DNA of 64,000 nucleotides, taken from contig NZ_QUZU01000005.1 in assembly GCF_004682055.1 (NCBI RefSeq), positions 124,001 to 188,000 on the forward strand, in the 5' to 3' direction. This document shows positions 7,745 to 16,187 of the stretch, one piece after another. Position 1 is the first letter of the stretch; each line of letters opens with the position of its first letter. The notes beneath the pieces were generated by a model. The model had not been told where the DNA came from. It ran no database searches and saw only the letters and a program-made list of their open reading frames with translations. The translations under genes and the position numbers were made by a program. The stretch comes from Pseudomonas kairouanensis. GTDB lineage: Bacteria; Pseudomonadota; Gammaproteobacteria; Pseudomonadales; Pseudomonadaceae.

Positions 7745-9373
7745 ATGATACTGCGCAAACTCAACCTTGCTCCGCGCTCGGCTCTATGCTTTGGTTTCTT
7801 TTGCCTTATGATTATTGCACTTGGGATCATCGCCCTTAAGCAGACGTCAAGTTTGAAGGATTCTGAAAGTTTCGTTGAAACGAATGTTGTTCCCAGCATA
7901 TCCATACTTGGGATAATTGACAGGGAGTTTGTAAGCATCAGAGGTAGCAACGCACGGTTGCGCAACCCTGTAGAGCCCGCAAGTCGCAAAACTCAAGCTC
8001 TAGAGGAATTAAATAAGGCTAGAGTTAATATCCAGAATTCGCTGACGATTTTGCAACCTCTAATCGTAACCCCGATAGGCAAGCAGAAAATTGATGAGCT
8101 TTCAAAAAGCCTTGCCAGCTATCAAACTGTTCAAGATCAATACTTATCTCTAATTTCCTCAGGACGTTTAGATGAGGCAGTCAAGCTTTCCAGCGAGTCG
8201 ATGAAACAATCGGCTGATGCTGTTGAAGGCCATATCGAAGAAATGATAGACGTTAATAATAACAAGGCTAAACGAGCCGGGGAGGAGGCGAGTCAAACTT
8301 ATGAGCAAGCTAAGTTAATCGTTGGGGCATTTATATTGATCAGTACCTTGGCAGCTATTGCACTGGCCTTGATGTACACCCGAAGTATTACCAGCCCGAT
8401 CAGCCAATCACTAGCTATTGCCGAGCGCATTGCTAAAAACGATCTCACCGGAGTTATCGAAGCTCAAGGACACGATGAGGTGGCTAGACTTATGCGAGCT
8501 TTAAGTGTGATGCAGCATGGTCTACGAAATACCCTTTCTTTGATATCTGATTCCTCCAACCAGTTGGCTTCGACGTCTGAAGAAATGCATGCTGTCACCG
8601 AAGACGCAAATAAAGGCATGCTGCGTCAAAATAACGAAGTTGAAATGGCAGCCACTGCCGTCACTGAGATGAGTGCAGCGGTAGAAGAGGTAGCTAGAAA
8701 TGCCTCGCAAGCCTCTGAAGCAGCCAATCGATCCAACTCCGCCGCGTTGGCTGGTCGTGCACGCGTCGATGAAACCGTGCAGGCCATCAGCCTGATGGTC
8801 GCAAATGTTGAAGACGCATCCCAAGAGGTACAAGGGCTCGCCGTAATGGCCACCGACATCAGCAAGGTTTTGGATGTGATACGCGCTATCGCCGAACAAA
8901 CCAATCTTCTTGCGTTGAATGCGGCTATCGAAGCCGCTCGTGCCGGTGAGGCGGGTCGAGGCTTCGCAGTAGTCGCTGATGAAGTCCGAGCTTTAGCTCA
9001 TCGTACTCAGCAATCAACCAGTGAAATTGAGCAGATGATCAGCTCAATTCAAAAAGGCACTGGGTCTGCTGTGTCTGCAATGACTCACACAAACACCCAA
9101 GCCCAGAAAACACTGGACACTGCTCAAGGCGCTGGTTCCGCGTTGGTGGAGATTACCGAATCTATCGACAATATTACTGAGCGCAACGTTTTGATTGCGA
9201 CCGCATCGGAGGAGCAGGCTCAGGTTGCAAGGGAGGTAGATCGCAGCCTGGTGAGTATCCGTGATCTTTCAAATCAAGCGGCAGAGGGCTCAAGTCAGAC
9301 AGCTATTGCAACGTCCGAACTCACAAAACTAGCGGTCGAGTTGAACAGGCTGGTAAAGCAGTTTCAAATGTAG
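7745..9373 (+). CDS. methyl-accepting chemotaxis protein
   Basis: A 542-aa inner-membrane chemoreceptor. TM1 is about residues 12-32, followed by a periplasmic four-helix-bundle (4HB_MCP-like) sensor, TM2 about 190-210 ([21 protein letters not shown]), a HAMP segment, and a long cytoplasmic signalling domain. The hairpin tip ([20 protein letters not shown] then [15 protein letters not shown]) contacts CheA/CheW. ATG 7745 ([10 protein letters not shown]) fits the family N-terminus; the open frame upstream to 7610 is out of character. No C-terminal CheR/CheB pentapeptide is present. The ligand is unknown. Confidence 0.92.
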   Translation: MILRKLNLAPRSALCFGFFCLMIIALGIIALKQTSSLKDSESFVETNVVPSISILGIIDREFVSIRGSNARLRNPVEPASRKTQALEELNKARVNIQNSLTILQPLIVTPIGKQKIDELSKSLASYQTVQDQYLSLISSGRLDEAVKLSSESMKQSADAVEGHIEEMIDVNNNKAKRAGEEASQTYEQAKLIVGAFILISTLAAIALALMYTRSITSPISQSLAIAERIAKNDLTGVIEAQGHDEVARLMRALSVMQHGLRNTLSLISDSSNQLASTSEEMHAVTEDANKGMLRQNNEVEMAATAVTEMSAAVEEVARNASQASEAANRSNSAALAGRARVDETVQAISLMVANVEDASQEVQGLAVMATDISKVLDVIRAIAEQTNLLALNAAIEAARAGEAGRGFAVVADEVRALAHRTQQSTSEIEQMISSIQKGTGSAVSAMTHTNTQAQKTLDTAQGAGSALVEITESIDNITERNVLIATASEEQAQVAREVDRSLVSIRDLSNQAAEGSSQTAIATSELTKLAVELNRLVKQFQM

Positions 9374-9696
9374 TTATAGCCCTCTTTACTGGAGCGTTGC
9401 GTGCATAAACTATCAATTTTTATCAGGTAGTTCGCAACTTTCAAGTGGGGTTTAGGTGCTCCGGGCCTGCGGAGCACCGGTAGCTCGACTCTTTGATATC
9501 CGCCGTGGGATTGCCATCCTGTAGAAGTAGAACGTATCTGGGATTGATGAGCAGGCTGAGTTGGAGGATCGCTGGAATCACTCACGCTGAGTTTTACAGT
9601 GTGTTGCAGTCGACGTCTGCTTGAGCGCGGTCGCAAAAATTGTGGGCACAGCGACTACCCAAAATTCGAGGCACGCACATATCTGTTTAGCCGACC
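9374..9696. other. convergent intergenic region with hairpin at 9455-9478
   Basis: This lies between the MCP and the leftward chrA gene. It holds a perfect 9-bp hairpin: GGTGCTCCG (9455-9463), a 6-base loop, and CGGAGCACC (9470-9478). There is no T-run on either side, so it is not a classical intrinsic terminator but may stop or protect transcripts from either gene. Otherwise nothing is recognised. Confidence 0.45.
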
Positions 9697-10914
9697 TCAA
9701 AACTCTATGCTGAGTAACCATCCGAGAAGACCTCCCACCAGGACGACCAACCATGGAGGAACCTTCCAGAACATCAAAGCCACAAGCGCTATCAGCGCCA
9801 AGCCAAAGTCTGTTGGAGTCAATATGGCGCTCGTCCAGACTGGGTTATACAAGGCTGCCAGGAGAAGGCCTACAACTGCTGCGTTTACGCCTGAAAGTGC
9901 GGCTTGGGTGCGTAAGCTTTTCCGCAGTTGCTCCCAAAATGGCAACACGCCGATTACGAGCAAGAACGAAGGAGCAAAAATTGCAACGACGCACGCGGTA
10001 GCCCCGAGCCAACCAGAAGGTTGGGCATTCATGGACGCGCCAAGAAATGCTGCGAATGTAAAAAGCGGGCCTGGTACGGTCTGTGCTAAACCATATCCGG
10101 CAAGAAACGTGTCATTGGCTACCCATCCGTTCGGTACGGTAGCTGACTGAAGCAACGGCAGCACAACGTGCCCACCTCCGAAAACTAATGACCCAGTACG
10201 GAAAAAGACGTTTACCACAGCTAACGCTTGAGAGGGCCACACTTGAACCAGTAATGGCAGGCCAGCTAACAGGCCGAAGAACAGCAGCAATAACACCGCA
10301 CCGACTTTCCTGCTCACCGATATCGGCAAAGACTCCGTAGTTTGGCTCTGATGGGTTTTGAAGAGCATCAATCCTATGACGGCACCGAAGAAAATCACGC
10401 CAATCTGCCCCCAAGCATGCGGCCAAAGCAGTGCAGCATAAGCAGCAAACACGGCGACGGTTATTCGAGGGGCATCAGTGCAAAGACTACGGCCCATTCC
10501 CCAGACGGCTTGAGCAACGACAGCCACTGCGACAATTTTAAGACCATGTAAAAGACCGCTCGGAAGAGCCCCTCCCCACGAGGACATACCCTGAGCGAAT
10601 AAAACCAGGATTATTGCCGAAGGCAATGTGAAGCCTGCCCACGCAGCTACTGCTCCAGGAACCCCGGCACGAGATAGTCCTAAACCTATTCCAACCTGGC
10701 TACTGGCGGGCCCCGGTAAGAACTGGCACAGAGCAATCAAATCCCCATAACTACGCCCGCTCAGCCATTGGCGTCGAGCGACAAATTCTTCGCGAAAGTA
10801 AGCTAGATGTGCAATCGGGCCTCCGAAGGAGGTGAGCCCTAGGCGCAGAAACACCAGAAAAACCGCCCAAGGGGAGTCAGTCGTGACGGCCTTTACACTA
10901 CCTTCGGCTGACAA
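9697..10914 (-). CDS. chrA: chromate transporter (CHR family)
   Basis: A roughly 405-aa inner-membrane protein of the CHR family, which exports chromate by proton-coupled antiport in characterised members. Both halves carry the family signature: LRLGLTSFGGPIAHLAYFREEF and LCQFLPGPASSQVGIGLGL in the first, FRTGSLVFGGGHVVLP and AQTVPGPLFTFAAFLG in the second, with about ten hydrophobic segments. I prefer the TTG at 10914 because GGGAGGG lies just upstream; a GTG at 10944 has no ribosome-binding site. Sulfate-related roles are possible in this family. Confidence 0.9.
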   Translation of the reverse strand: MSAEGSVKAVTTDSPWAVFLVFLRLGLTSFGGPIAHLAYFREEFVARRQWLSGRSYGDLIALCQFLPGPASSQVGIGLGLSRAGVPGAVAAWAGFTLPSAIILVLFAQGMSSWGGALPSGLLHGLKIVAVAVVAQAVWGMGRSLCTDAPRITVAVFAAYAALLWPHAWGQIGVIFFGAVIGLMLFKTHQSQTTESLPISVSRKVGAVLLLLFFGLLAGLPLLVQVWPSQALAVVNVFFRTGSLVFGGGHVVLPLLQSATVPNGWVANDTFLAGYGLAQTVPGPLFTFAAFLGASMNAQPSGWLGATACVVAIFAPSFLLVIGVLPFWEQLRKSLRTQAALSGVNAAVVGLLLAALYNPVWTSAILTPTDFGLALIALVALMFWKVPPWLVVLVGGLLGWLLSIEF

Positions 10915-10944
10915 TATCCATCCCTCCCAAAATGACGGCTGCAC

Positions 10945-11508
10945 AAAACCAAATACTTTGGAGCCAACGGTATATAGGCTAACCGATGGCCTTCCTTAGG
11001 CATACGCGGCTAGCCCTGCGAGTGGATCAGAACTTGGTTTCATAATGATGTACCAACTCAGCGAAAACCAGTTCGAGCTCTAAGCGGGTCTCGCGAGATG
11101 CTTACCGCTTTCACCGTTGCCACCCGTAACAGAGCCATACTTGCAAATTAGACGTTGCTCAAAAACCAACTCTTCAGCTACCTCTCTTTTAGCATTAAAT
11201 GTTCGTGGAGCTTGACACTGGGTCGCGATCAAGGGTGGATTTACTGTATACTGCCGGCTCTGCATACCCTTGAGCTACAGGAACACTCGCATGACTGTAC
11301 TCCAAACGATCTACTGGCAGCCTACGCCGCCTTAGCGCTACGCCCCCTCGCAACATCCTGCTTCCGCTAGCCTCGCTCGCGGGTGCGCACTGCTGTACGC
11401 CTGGTTTTACACCTTAAGCACACAGCAAAAAATCCTCAAAATTTGAATTTGTATCGATTCGCTCGCCGTTCCCTTGGCGTGCGCGATGCTTTGCCTTGGA
11501 TATTTTTT
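10945..11508. other. intergenic region upstream of sulP
   Basis: About 560 bases of divergent leader between chrA and the SulP gene. It contains ACTGTATACTG and CTACAG strings near 11240-11280 that resemble half LexA boxes, but no CTGT-N8-ACAG pair. A short frame at 11291 stops after 14 codons. The promoter of the SulP-Usp operon must lie here, but I could not place it with confidence. Confidence 0.4.
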
Positions 11509-12996
11509 ATGCTGCAAAAACTTAGACAAACGTGGTTTTCCAATGTCCGTGGCGACGTGCTCGCGGGGTTAGTGGTCGCACTCGCGCTTATCCCTGAAGC
11601 AATTGCCTTTTCCATCATCGCCGGTGTAGACCCCAAAGTCGGTCTCTACGCCTCATTCTGTATCTGTGCTGTCATCGCCTTTGTCGGTGGGCGCCCCGGA
11701 ATGATCTCGGCGGCTACCGGCGCCATGGCACTGCTCATGGTTACGTTGGTTAAAGAACACGGACTTCAGTATTTGCTGGCCGCGACCCTTCTATGTGGCG
11801 TACTTCAAATCCTTGCCGGCTACCTGAAGCTTGGCTCGTTGATGCGGTTCGTTTCACGGTCGGTAGTCACCGGTTTCGTAAACGCATTGGCGATCCTGAT
11901 TTTCATGGCGCAGTTGCCGGAACTTACGAATGTCACCTGGCACGTCTACGCCATGACGGCAGCGGGCCTCGGGATCATCTACCTGTTCCCATACGTACCG
12001 AAGATCGGCAAGCTGATTCCGTCACCGTTGGTGTGCATCCTGACGCTGACTGCCGTCGCCATTTACCTCGGTTTGGATATCCGCACCGTCGGTGACATGG
12101 GCCAACTGCCGGATACGTTGCCGATTTTCCTTTGGCCCGAAGTGCCGCTGAACTTTCAAACCCTGCGCATCATTTTCCCGTACTCGGCTGCCTTGGCCGT
12201 AGTGGGTCTACTCGAGTCAATGATGACCGCGACCATCGTCGACGACCTTACCGATACCACCAGCAACAAAAACCGCGAGTGCAAAGGCCAGGGTGTGGCC
12301 AACATCGCTGCCGGCATGCTTGGCGGCATGGCAGGTTGCGCCATGATCGGCCAGTCGATCATCAACGTGAAATCTGGTGGCCGCACCCGTCTCTCGACAT
12401 TGTGTGCCGGCGTTTTCCTGCTGCTGATGGTGGTATTTCTTGGCGAATGGCTCTCCAAAATCCCTATGGCGGCACTCGTGGCTGTGATGATCATGGTGTC
12501 CATCGGCACCTTTAGCTGGGATTCCTTGCGTAATCTGAAAGAGCATCCTCTGTCGACCAACCTCGTCATGGTGGCGACTGTCGTGGTCGTCGTGGCCACT
12601 CACAACCTGGCTTACGGCGTACTGGTAGGTGTGCTGCTGGCTTCGCTGTTCTTTGCCAATAAGGTCGGGCACTACCTGGATATCAAGAGCACTCTGGAAG
12701 ATACGAAATCGCATCGGACTTACCACGTCGTGGGCCAGGTGTTCTTTAGCTCTGCAGACAAATTCACTGAGGTTTTTGACTTCAAGGAAGCGCTCAACAA
12801 GGTCACCATCGATCTCACACAGGCGCATTTCTGGGATATCACCGCCGTTGCAGCGCTGGATAAGGTCGTGATCAAGTTCCGCCGTGAAGGCGCTGAGGTT
12901 GAAGTGCTCGGTCTCAATGAAGCCAGCGCAACAATCGTTGACCGCTTCGGCGTGCATGACAAACCCGGCGCCATCGACAAGCTCATGAGCCACTAG
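11509..12996 (+). CDS. SulP-family inorganic anion transporter
   Basis: A 495-aa inner-membrane transporter of the SLC26/SulP family (sulfate, bicarbonate or other anions). The signature [20 protein letters not shown] is followed by the multi-TM core ([22 protein letters not shown]). A C-terminal STAS domain occupies about residues 400-490 ([22 protein letters not shown]). ATG 11509 ([10 protein letters not shown]) gives the normal family N-terminus. It is followed 10 bases later by a universal stress protein gene, a typical pair. The substrate cannot be read from sequence, and the nearby fluoride genes do not show that it carries fluoride. Confidence 0.9.
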   Translation: MLQKLRQTWFSNVRGDVLAGLVVALALIPEAIAFSIIAGVDPKVGLYASFCICAVIAFVGGRPGMISAATGAMALLMVTLVKEHGLQYLLAATLLCGVLQILAGYLKLGSLMRFVSRSVVTGFVNALAILIFMAQLPELTNVTWHVYAMTAAGLGIIYLFPYVPKIGKLIPSPLVCILTLTAVAIYLGLDIRTVGDMGQLPDTLPIFLWPEVPLNFQTLRIIFPYSAALAVVGLLESMMTATIVDDLTDTTSNKNRECKGQGVANIAAGMLGGMAGCAMIGQSIINVKSGGRTRLSTLCAGVFLLLMVVFLGEWLSKIPMAALVAVMIMVSIGTFSWDSLRNLKEHPLSTNLVMVATVVVVVATHNLAYGVLVGVLLASLFFANKVGHYLDIKSTLEDTKSHRTYHVVGQVFFSSADKFTEVFDFKEALNKVTIDLTQAHFWDITAVAALDKVVIKFRREGAEVEVLGLNEASATIVDRFGVHDKPGAIDKLMSH

Positions 12997-13006
12997 GAGA
13001 ACGACA

Positions 13007-13700
13007 ATGACCCACGTAATGGCATGCATTGATAACTCACAATCCTCATTGGCGGTCTGCGATTACGCAGCATGGGCCTCGCAACGACTCAGCGCTCCCC
13101 TGACCTTGCTTCATGTGCTGGATAAGGAGAAATATCCTGCATCCGCTGACCTCAGCGGCAATATCGGTCTCGGTAGCAGAGAACATCTACTGGAAGAGTT
13201 GGCCAGGCTGGATGCGCAGCGTGCAAAACTGGCCTTGGAGCATGGGCAGCACATGCTTGAAAAAGCTCGCGAGCGAACAGTCCACTCTGGCGCCATGTCA
13301 CCTGATCTGAAGCAGCGCCATGGCCATCTCGTCGAGAGCGTGAGCGATCTCCAAGACGATATTCGATTACTGGTGATTGGAAGAGTCGGTGAGGACAGCA
13401 CTCGCACTGCCCAAAGTCTTGGCAGCCAGATTGAAGCGGTAGTCCGAACTATCCACCGCCCCATCCTGATTACAACCAGCCATTTCAGGAAACCTGAAAC
13501 GGTCATGGTGGCATTTGACGGCAGCGCTACAGGCCACAAGACCGTACAGATGCTTGCTTCAAGCCCGCTGTGCGAAGGCCTGCCGATTCATATCGTCATG
13601 GTTGGCACGGACTCTGAAGAAAACCAGAATGAGTTGGAGAAAGCACGAATCGCACTTTCCTCTTCTGGCCTGCTAGTGCATGCCGAGATCCGCCCATCCA
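13007..13700 (+). pseudogene. tandem universal stress protein, 3'-truncated
   Basis: Starts at ATG 13007 after AGGAGA, 10 bases past the SulP stop. The first Usp domain (VMACIDNSQSSLAVCDYAAWAS ... LLVIGRVGE) is complete. The second begins normally (VMVAFDGSATGHKTVQMLAS) but breaks after AEIRP at about 13698 and runs out to a stop at 13744 through antisense ppa sequence. The C-terminal nucleotide-binding loop (GxxGHSxxR) of the second domain is therefore lost. Whether the shortened protein folds is unknown. Confidence 0.8.
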
Positions 13701-13908
13701 AGGGATCTCCGTCATCGCTGAGCGTATTGGGAATGAACCCGTAGTTGGCCGGGTAGAACATCGGTGTGCTGAGGAAGCGGTCAACGAAAATTTGTCCGCT
13801 TGGCTTGTCCACTTCGTACTTGATCGGCGAGTGGTTTGCAGGAATCTCGATAACGGTGAAAAAGTCGTCGGGGATGGCGGTGCCAGCTGGGATGTCCGCG
13901 TAGCTCAT
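13698..13908 (-). pseudogene. ppa: inorganic pyrophosphatase 5' fragment
   Basis: Minus-strand frame from ATG 13908: [37 protein letters not shown], then [21 protein letters not shown], which is the N-terminal 70 residues of a family I soluble pyrophosphatase. The family continues with Val and the remaining metal-binding Asp residues; here it switches to unrelated sequence at about 13700. Most of the active site is gone. It is the third gene of the leftward crcB unit; pyrophosphatase is a known fluoride target and is a recurrent fluoride-riboswitch-associated gene. Confidence 0.85.
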
Positions 13909-13910
13909 GT

Positions 13911-14264
13911 TCATAGCTCCGAAGTTGTGGAGGGTGTTGAGCTGGAGGGCGTTTTTCCAAGTGTGCCCATCTCGATTGGCGTCTTCGTGAAAAACACCGA
14001 TATTTCCTCAGAGTCCAATCGTTTGAACAATCGTTCTGCCTCATCTTCCGTGATGGCCAAGCGAATCTCCGTGGGTTGATCCGCCAGCTCAAAAAAGTGT
14101 GATGAATGCAGTTTTCCTGTGTGCCCAAACCCTTCGATTCCGGTGCAGAGCGTGGCGCCTCGCAACCCCATTTCTTTAGCCACGTCGACGATCCATTCGC
14201 CTAGCATCTTTCCCTGATAACGACGGTTTTGTTGGGTGAAGAAAACGACCATATAGCCTTTCAT
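13911..14264 (-). CDS. DUF190-family protein
   Basis: A 117-aa PII-like DUF190 protein ([19 protein letters not shown] ... [19 protein letters not shown] ... [13 protein letters not shown]). Start ATG 14264 is set by GAGGAGATAG just upstream and lies 10 bases after the crcB stop. DUF190 genes are regular crcB partners, but their biochemical role is not established. The last residues ([15 protein letters not shown]) run up to the ppa fragment. Confidence 0.88.
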   Translation of the reverse strand: MKGYMVVFFTQQNRRYQGKMLGEWIVDVAKEMGLRGATLCTGIEGFGHTGKLHSSHFFELADQPTEIRLAITEDEAERLFKRLDSEEISVFFTKTPIEMGTLGKTPSSSTPSTTSEL

Positions 14265-14274
14265 TTCTATCTCC

Positions 14275-14658
14275 TCAGCGAGTACCAATCATTTGGTAGG
14301 ACAGAAGCCCGGCAGCGGTCATCGCTAACGAGCCTAAGACATGCAACGAAATTGAGCCGAGCGCCCAAACCAGTCTGCCCTCCTGAATCAAGGCAACCGT
14401 TTCGGCGGAAAATGTAGAGAAGGTGGTAAGCCCACCACAGAAACCCGTGATGATCAGGAGACGCCACTCTGGACTGAGGGTAGGAGAAGCGGCCAAGAAG
14501 GCGATGGCCAGGCCGATGATGTAGCCCCCAACCATGTTCGCGACCACAGTACCTGGCGGGATCGTCGGGAAAAGAGCATTCAGCTTCAGGCCCAACAGCC
14601 AGCGCAACCAGGCTCCAAGTGAAGCGCCAACGGCAATGACGAATAATGACTTCAGCAC
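14275..14658 (-). CDS. crcB: fluoride channel Fluc/CrcB
   Basis: A 127-aa dual-topology fluoride channel with four TM segments. Visible motifs are [27 protein letters not shown] (pore Asn), and [15 protein letters not shown] with the phenylalanine and Ser/Thr track. The start is GTG 14658 with GAGGAGGAC upstream. A fluoride riboswitch aptamer lies 145 bases upstream on the same strand. The gene is intact and is the first gene of crcB-DUF190-ppa'. Confidence 0.95.
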   Translation of the reverse strand: MLKSLFVIAVGASLGAWLRWLLGLKLNALFPTIPPGTVVANMVGGYIIGLAIAFLAASPTLSPEWRLLIITGFCGGLTTFSTFSAETVALIQEGRLVWALGSISLHVLGSLAMTAAGLLSYQMIGTR

Positions 14659-14746
14659 GGAGAGTCCTCCTCATCAGATCTGAGTGGACTAACTGGCAAG
14701 CGGCTCGCGCTGAAGGAAAAGGGAAACTCGAAGGGTAAGATCATAG

Positions 14747-14793
14747 CCTGTCCTAAATTGGAGGACAGGGAGACACACCTACGCACCCTGTCC
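14747..14793 (-). promoter_or_regulatory. mutually exclusive hairpins downstream of the fluoride aptamer
   Basis: On the minus strand, GGACAGGG (14793-14786) can pair with CCCTGTCC (14770-14763), which can instead pair with the later AGGACAGG (14754-14747). The central arm can form only one of the two stems at once. No T-run follows, so if this is the expression platform it would act on translation or Rho access rather than by a classical intrinsic terminator. That role is inference. Confidence 0.5.
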
Positions 14794-14802
14794 AGGGTTC
14801 AC

Positions 14803-14850
14803 GTAGGCATCATCAGCACGAAGGCGGTTAAAGGAGGAATGCCATCTCCT
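14803..14850 (-). ncRNA. fluoride riboswitch (crcB motif)
   Basis: Read on the minus strand the segment contains GGAGATGGCATTCCTCC, then TTTAACCGCC, and ends TGATGATGCCTAC. These are the conserved parts of the crcB-motif aptamer: the GGxGATGG...CC hairpin, the linker forming the pseudoknot, and the GATGCCTAC closing segment. It is very close to the Pseudomonas version. It lies upstream of crcB, as expected for fluoride-induced expression. Confidence 0.93.
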
Positions 14851-15004
14851 GTTCTGATCCTATAGCATCAGCGCCAATGGCATCAACAGGCATCAAGAGC
14901 AGCTGCATGCAAGCGATCTGAAGGCCCTTTTGGCTAGGCAAGATGTTTGATCAATGATCCATTTACGGGCCGCCCCCTTTGCACGACTAGGTCATTTGGC
15001 GCGT

Positions 15005-15340
15005 TTACATGGATTTAACCGATACCACTTCCACGTGCTTGTACTTCTTCCTAGCAGCTTTCACAGCCTCCTGCTCAGCAAGCAATGAGCTCAACGTATC
15101 AGCCTCGTGAATCAACTCGACCATTTTTCCTTCAAACTCGTTTCCAGCGCGTAACGTGACCCTCAGCCTAGGCGTGAATGCTTTTGCCGTTTTCTTCTTG
15201 GCTGCTGGAGCGGCCACCGATTTCGCGTGCACAACTTCTTCCACTGGCTCCTCTACTACATGAGCAGACATCTGCTCCTCGGGCTGAGGCTTACCGAATA
15301 ACGCACGACGCATTTCTTCTTCAGTTAGTTCAGAGTTCAC
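15005..15340 (-). CDS. conserved 111-aa protein, copy 1 of a local gene family
   Basis: A soluble protein of unknown function: acidic N-terminus (SELTEEEMRRALFGKPQPEE), a Val/Ala/Lys-rich linker, then a basic C-terminal half (AFTPRLRVTLRAGNEFEGK, LIHEADTLSSLLAEQEAVKA). Start GTG 15340, matching the ATG of the paralogue at 20466. The two genes also share about 20 bases of 5' flank (ATTCTACTAGGAT), so the promoter was duplicated as well. A third, dead copy lies at 7073-7205. No DNA-binding or catalytic motif is visible. Confidence 0.75.
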   Translation of the reverse strand: MNSELTEEEMRRALFGKPQPEEQMSAHVVEEPVEEVVHAKSVAAPAAKKKTAKAFTPRLRVTLRAGNEFEGKMVELIHEADTLSSLLAEQEAVKAARKKYKHVEVVSVKSM

Positions 15341-15449
15341 AGAATATCTCAAAGGGGGCGGTAATCAGCTCGACTAATTCTACTAGGATTTCTGCTCCAG
15401 CAGGTTCTATTGAGCGTAAGACGTAATCCTCCGACGGATATCCGGTTAG

Positions 15450-15713
15450 TTATTTACCTAAATTTTGACTCATCAAATTATCAAGAACAGGTAATTTGTT
15501 TGCCGCCTGCCATTCGTGTAAATGCTTGCAACCTACATCATTAATTTCTGCGAGGTTGCTGCGTAAGTCGCATGTTGTGAACCATTTCTGCCGAAGAGAA
15601 GGGTATTTTACAAAGTCTTCTCGCGTAGGAGGTTGTATGGTAGACAAACGCAGGACTGATAGCACTAATAGAGCGGATGCCCCAATGCCAATGGAGTAGT
15701 TTTTATAATTCAT
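15450..15713 (-). CDS. small membrane-anchored protein, weakly EexN-like
   Basis: An 87-aa protein with one N-terminal hydrophobic segment (IGIGASALLVLSVL) followed by a soluble domain with two Cys (WFTTCDLRSNLAEINDVGCKH). The pattern of a short membrane leader plus a Cys-containing mini-domain with an HEWQAANK end recalls EexN/TrbK-type entry-exclusion proteins, but the match is weak and no lipobox is present. ATG 15713 overlaps the stop region of a 51-aa upstream frame, suggesting translational coupling. Confidence 0.5.
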   Translation of the reverse strand: MNYKNYSIGIGASALLVLSVLRLSTIQPPTREDFVKYPSLRQKWFTTCDLRSNLAEINDVGCKHLHEWQAANKLPVLDNLMSQNLGK

Positions 15714-15858
15714 TTTGATCTTCCGCAAATGATTTTTTAAACGCTTTAGCTGAATCGAGAGTTCCTGTCGCTGCCTGGCGTTTGGCCTCACGATAGCTGA
15801 TAAATGGTTCGATAAAAGATCCATTTTCAACGTATTTCGTGGTGCCATTCGTCGCCAT
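15703..15858 (-). CDS. 51-aa small protein upstream of EexN-like gene
   Basis: A short frame from ATG 15858 to TAA at 15703: hydrophilic, ending KAFKKSFAEDQNEL, and overlapping the next start by 11 bases (ATGAATTATAA shared). Overlap and composition suggest a two-gene unit; the ribosome-binding site is weak (AGAGATTGG, distant). Function unknown. Confidence 0.4.
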   Translation of the reverse strand: MATNGTTKYVENGSFIEPFISYREAKRQAATGTLDSAKAFKKSFAEDQNEL

Positions 15859-16187
15859 GTGTCCGATTAGGAAGCGCCAATCTCTTTAAGACTGATTCAG
15901 AGCCGGATAGCCATGCGAGGAGCTGTACTGAAGCCGACGCAGGCCACGGGGCGTACCTCGGTAATCTTGGGAGGTTGCAGGGCGATACTTTTCGCGATTG
16001 CAACTGCATTTCTGCATGAGATGCTGGTCAGTTTGTACGTGGGAGAGACGATGAACTTCGATTCAGGGACTACATCCGCGATGGTTAAACAACCATGCTT
16101 TAGTTCTGAATGGCTCTTGAGCGTAAATGGCGTTAGCATTCCGTCCACTCGGCTTAAACAGCCTGTTTTTCAGATCAGGGTCGCATT
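15859..16187. other. divergent leader before the KaiC-like gene
   Basis: About 330 bases upstream of both the leftward small-protein pair and the rightward KaiC-like gene. Open frames here (15913-16200 + and 15897-16148 -) have no recognisable product or ribosome-binding site. It presumably holds the promoter of the KaiC/response-regulator unit. Confidence 0.35.

Noticed and set aside
11235..11285. LexA-box-like ACTGTATACTG and CTACAG strings before the SulP gene
   Set aside because: The required CTGT-N8-ACAG spacing is absent.
12217..13029. 270-codon minus-strand frame
   Set aside because: It is antisense to the SulP gene, which has clear domain structure.
14267..14674. Alternative minus-strand frame over crcB
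   Set aside because: The crcB frame has the complete Fluc signature; this one is out of frame and Arg/His-rich.
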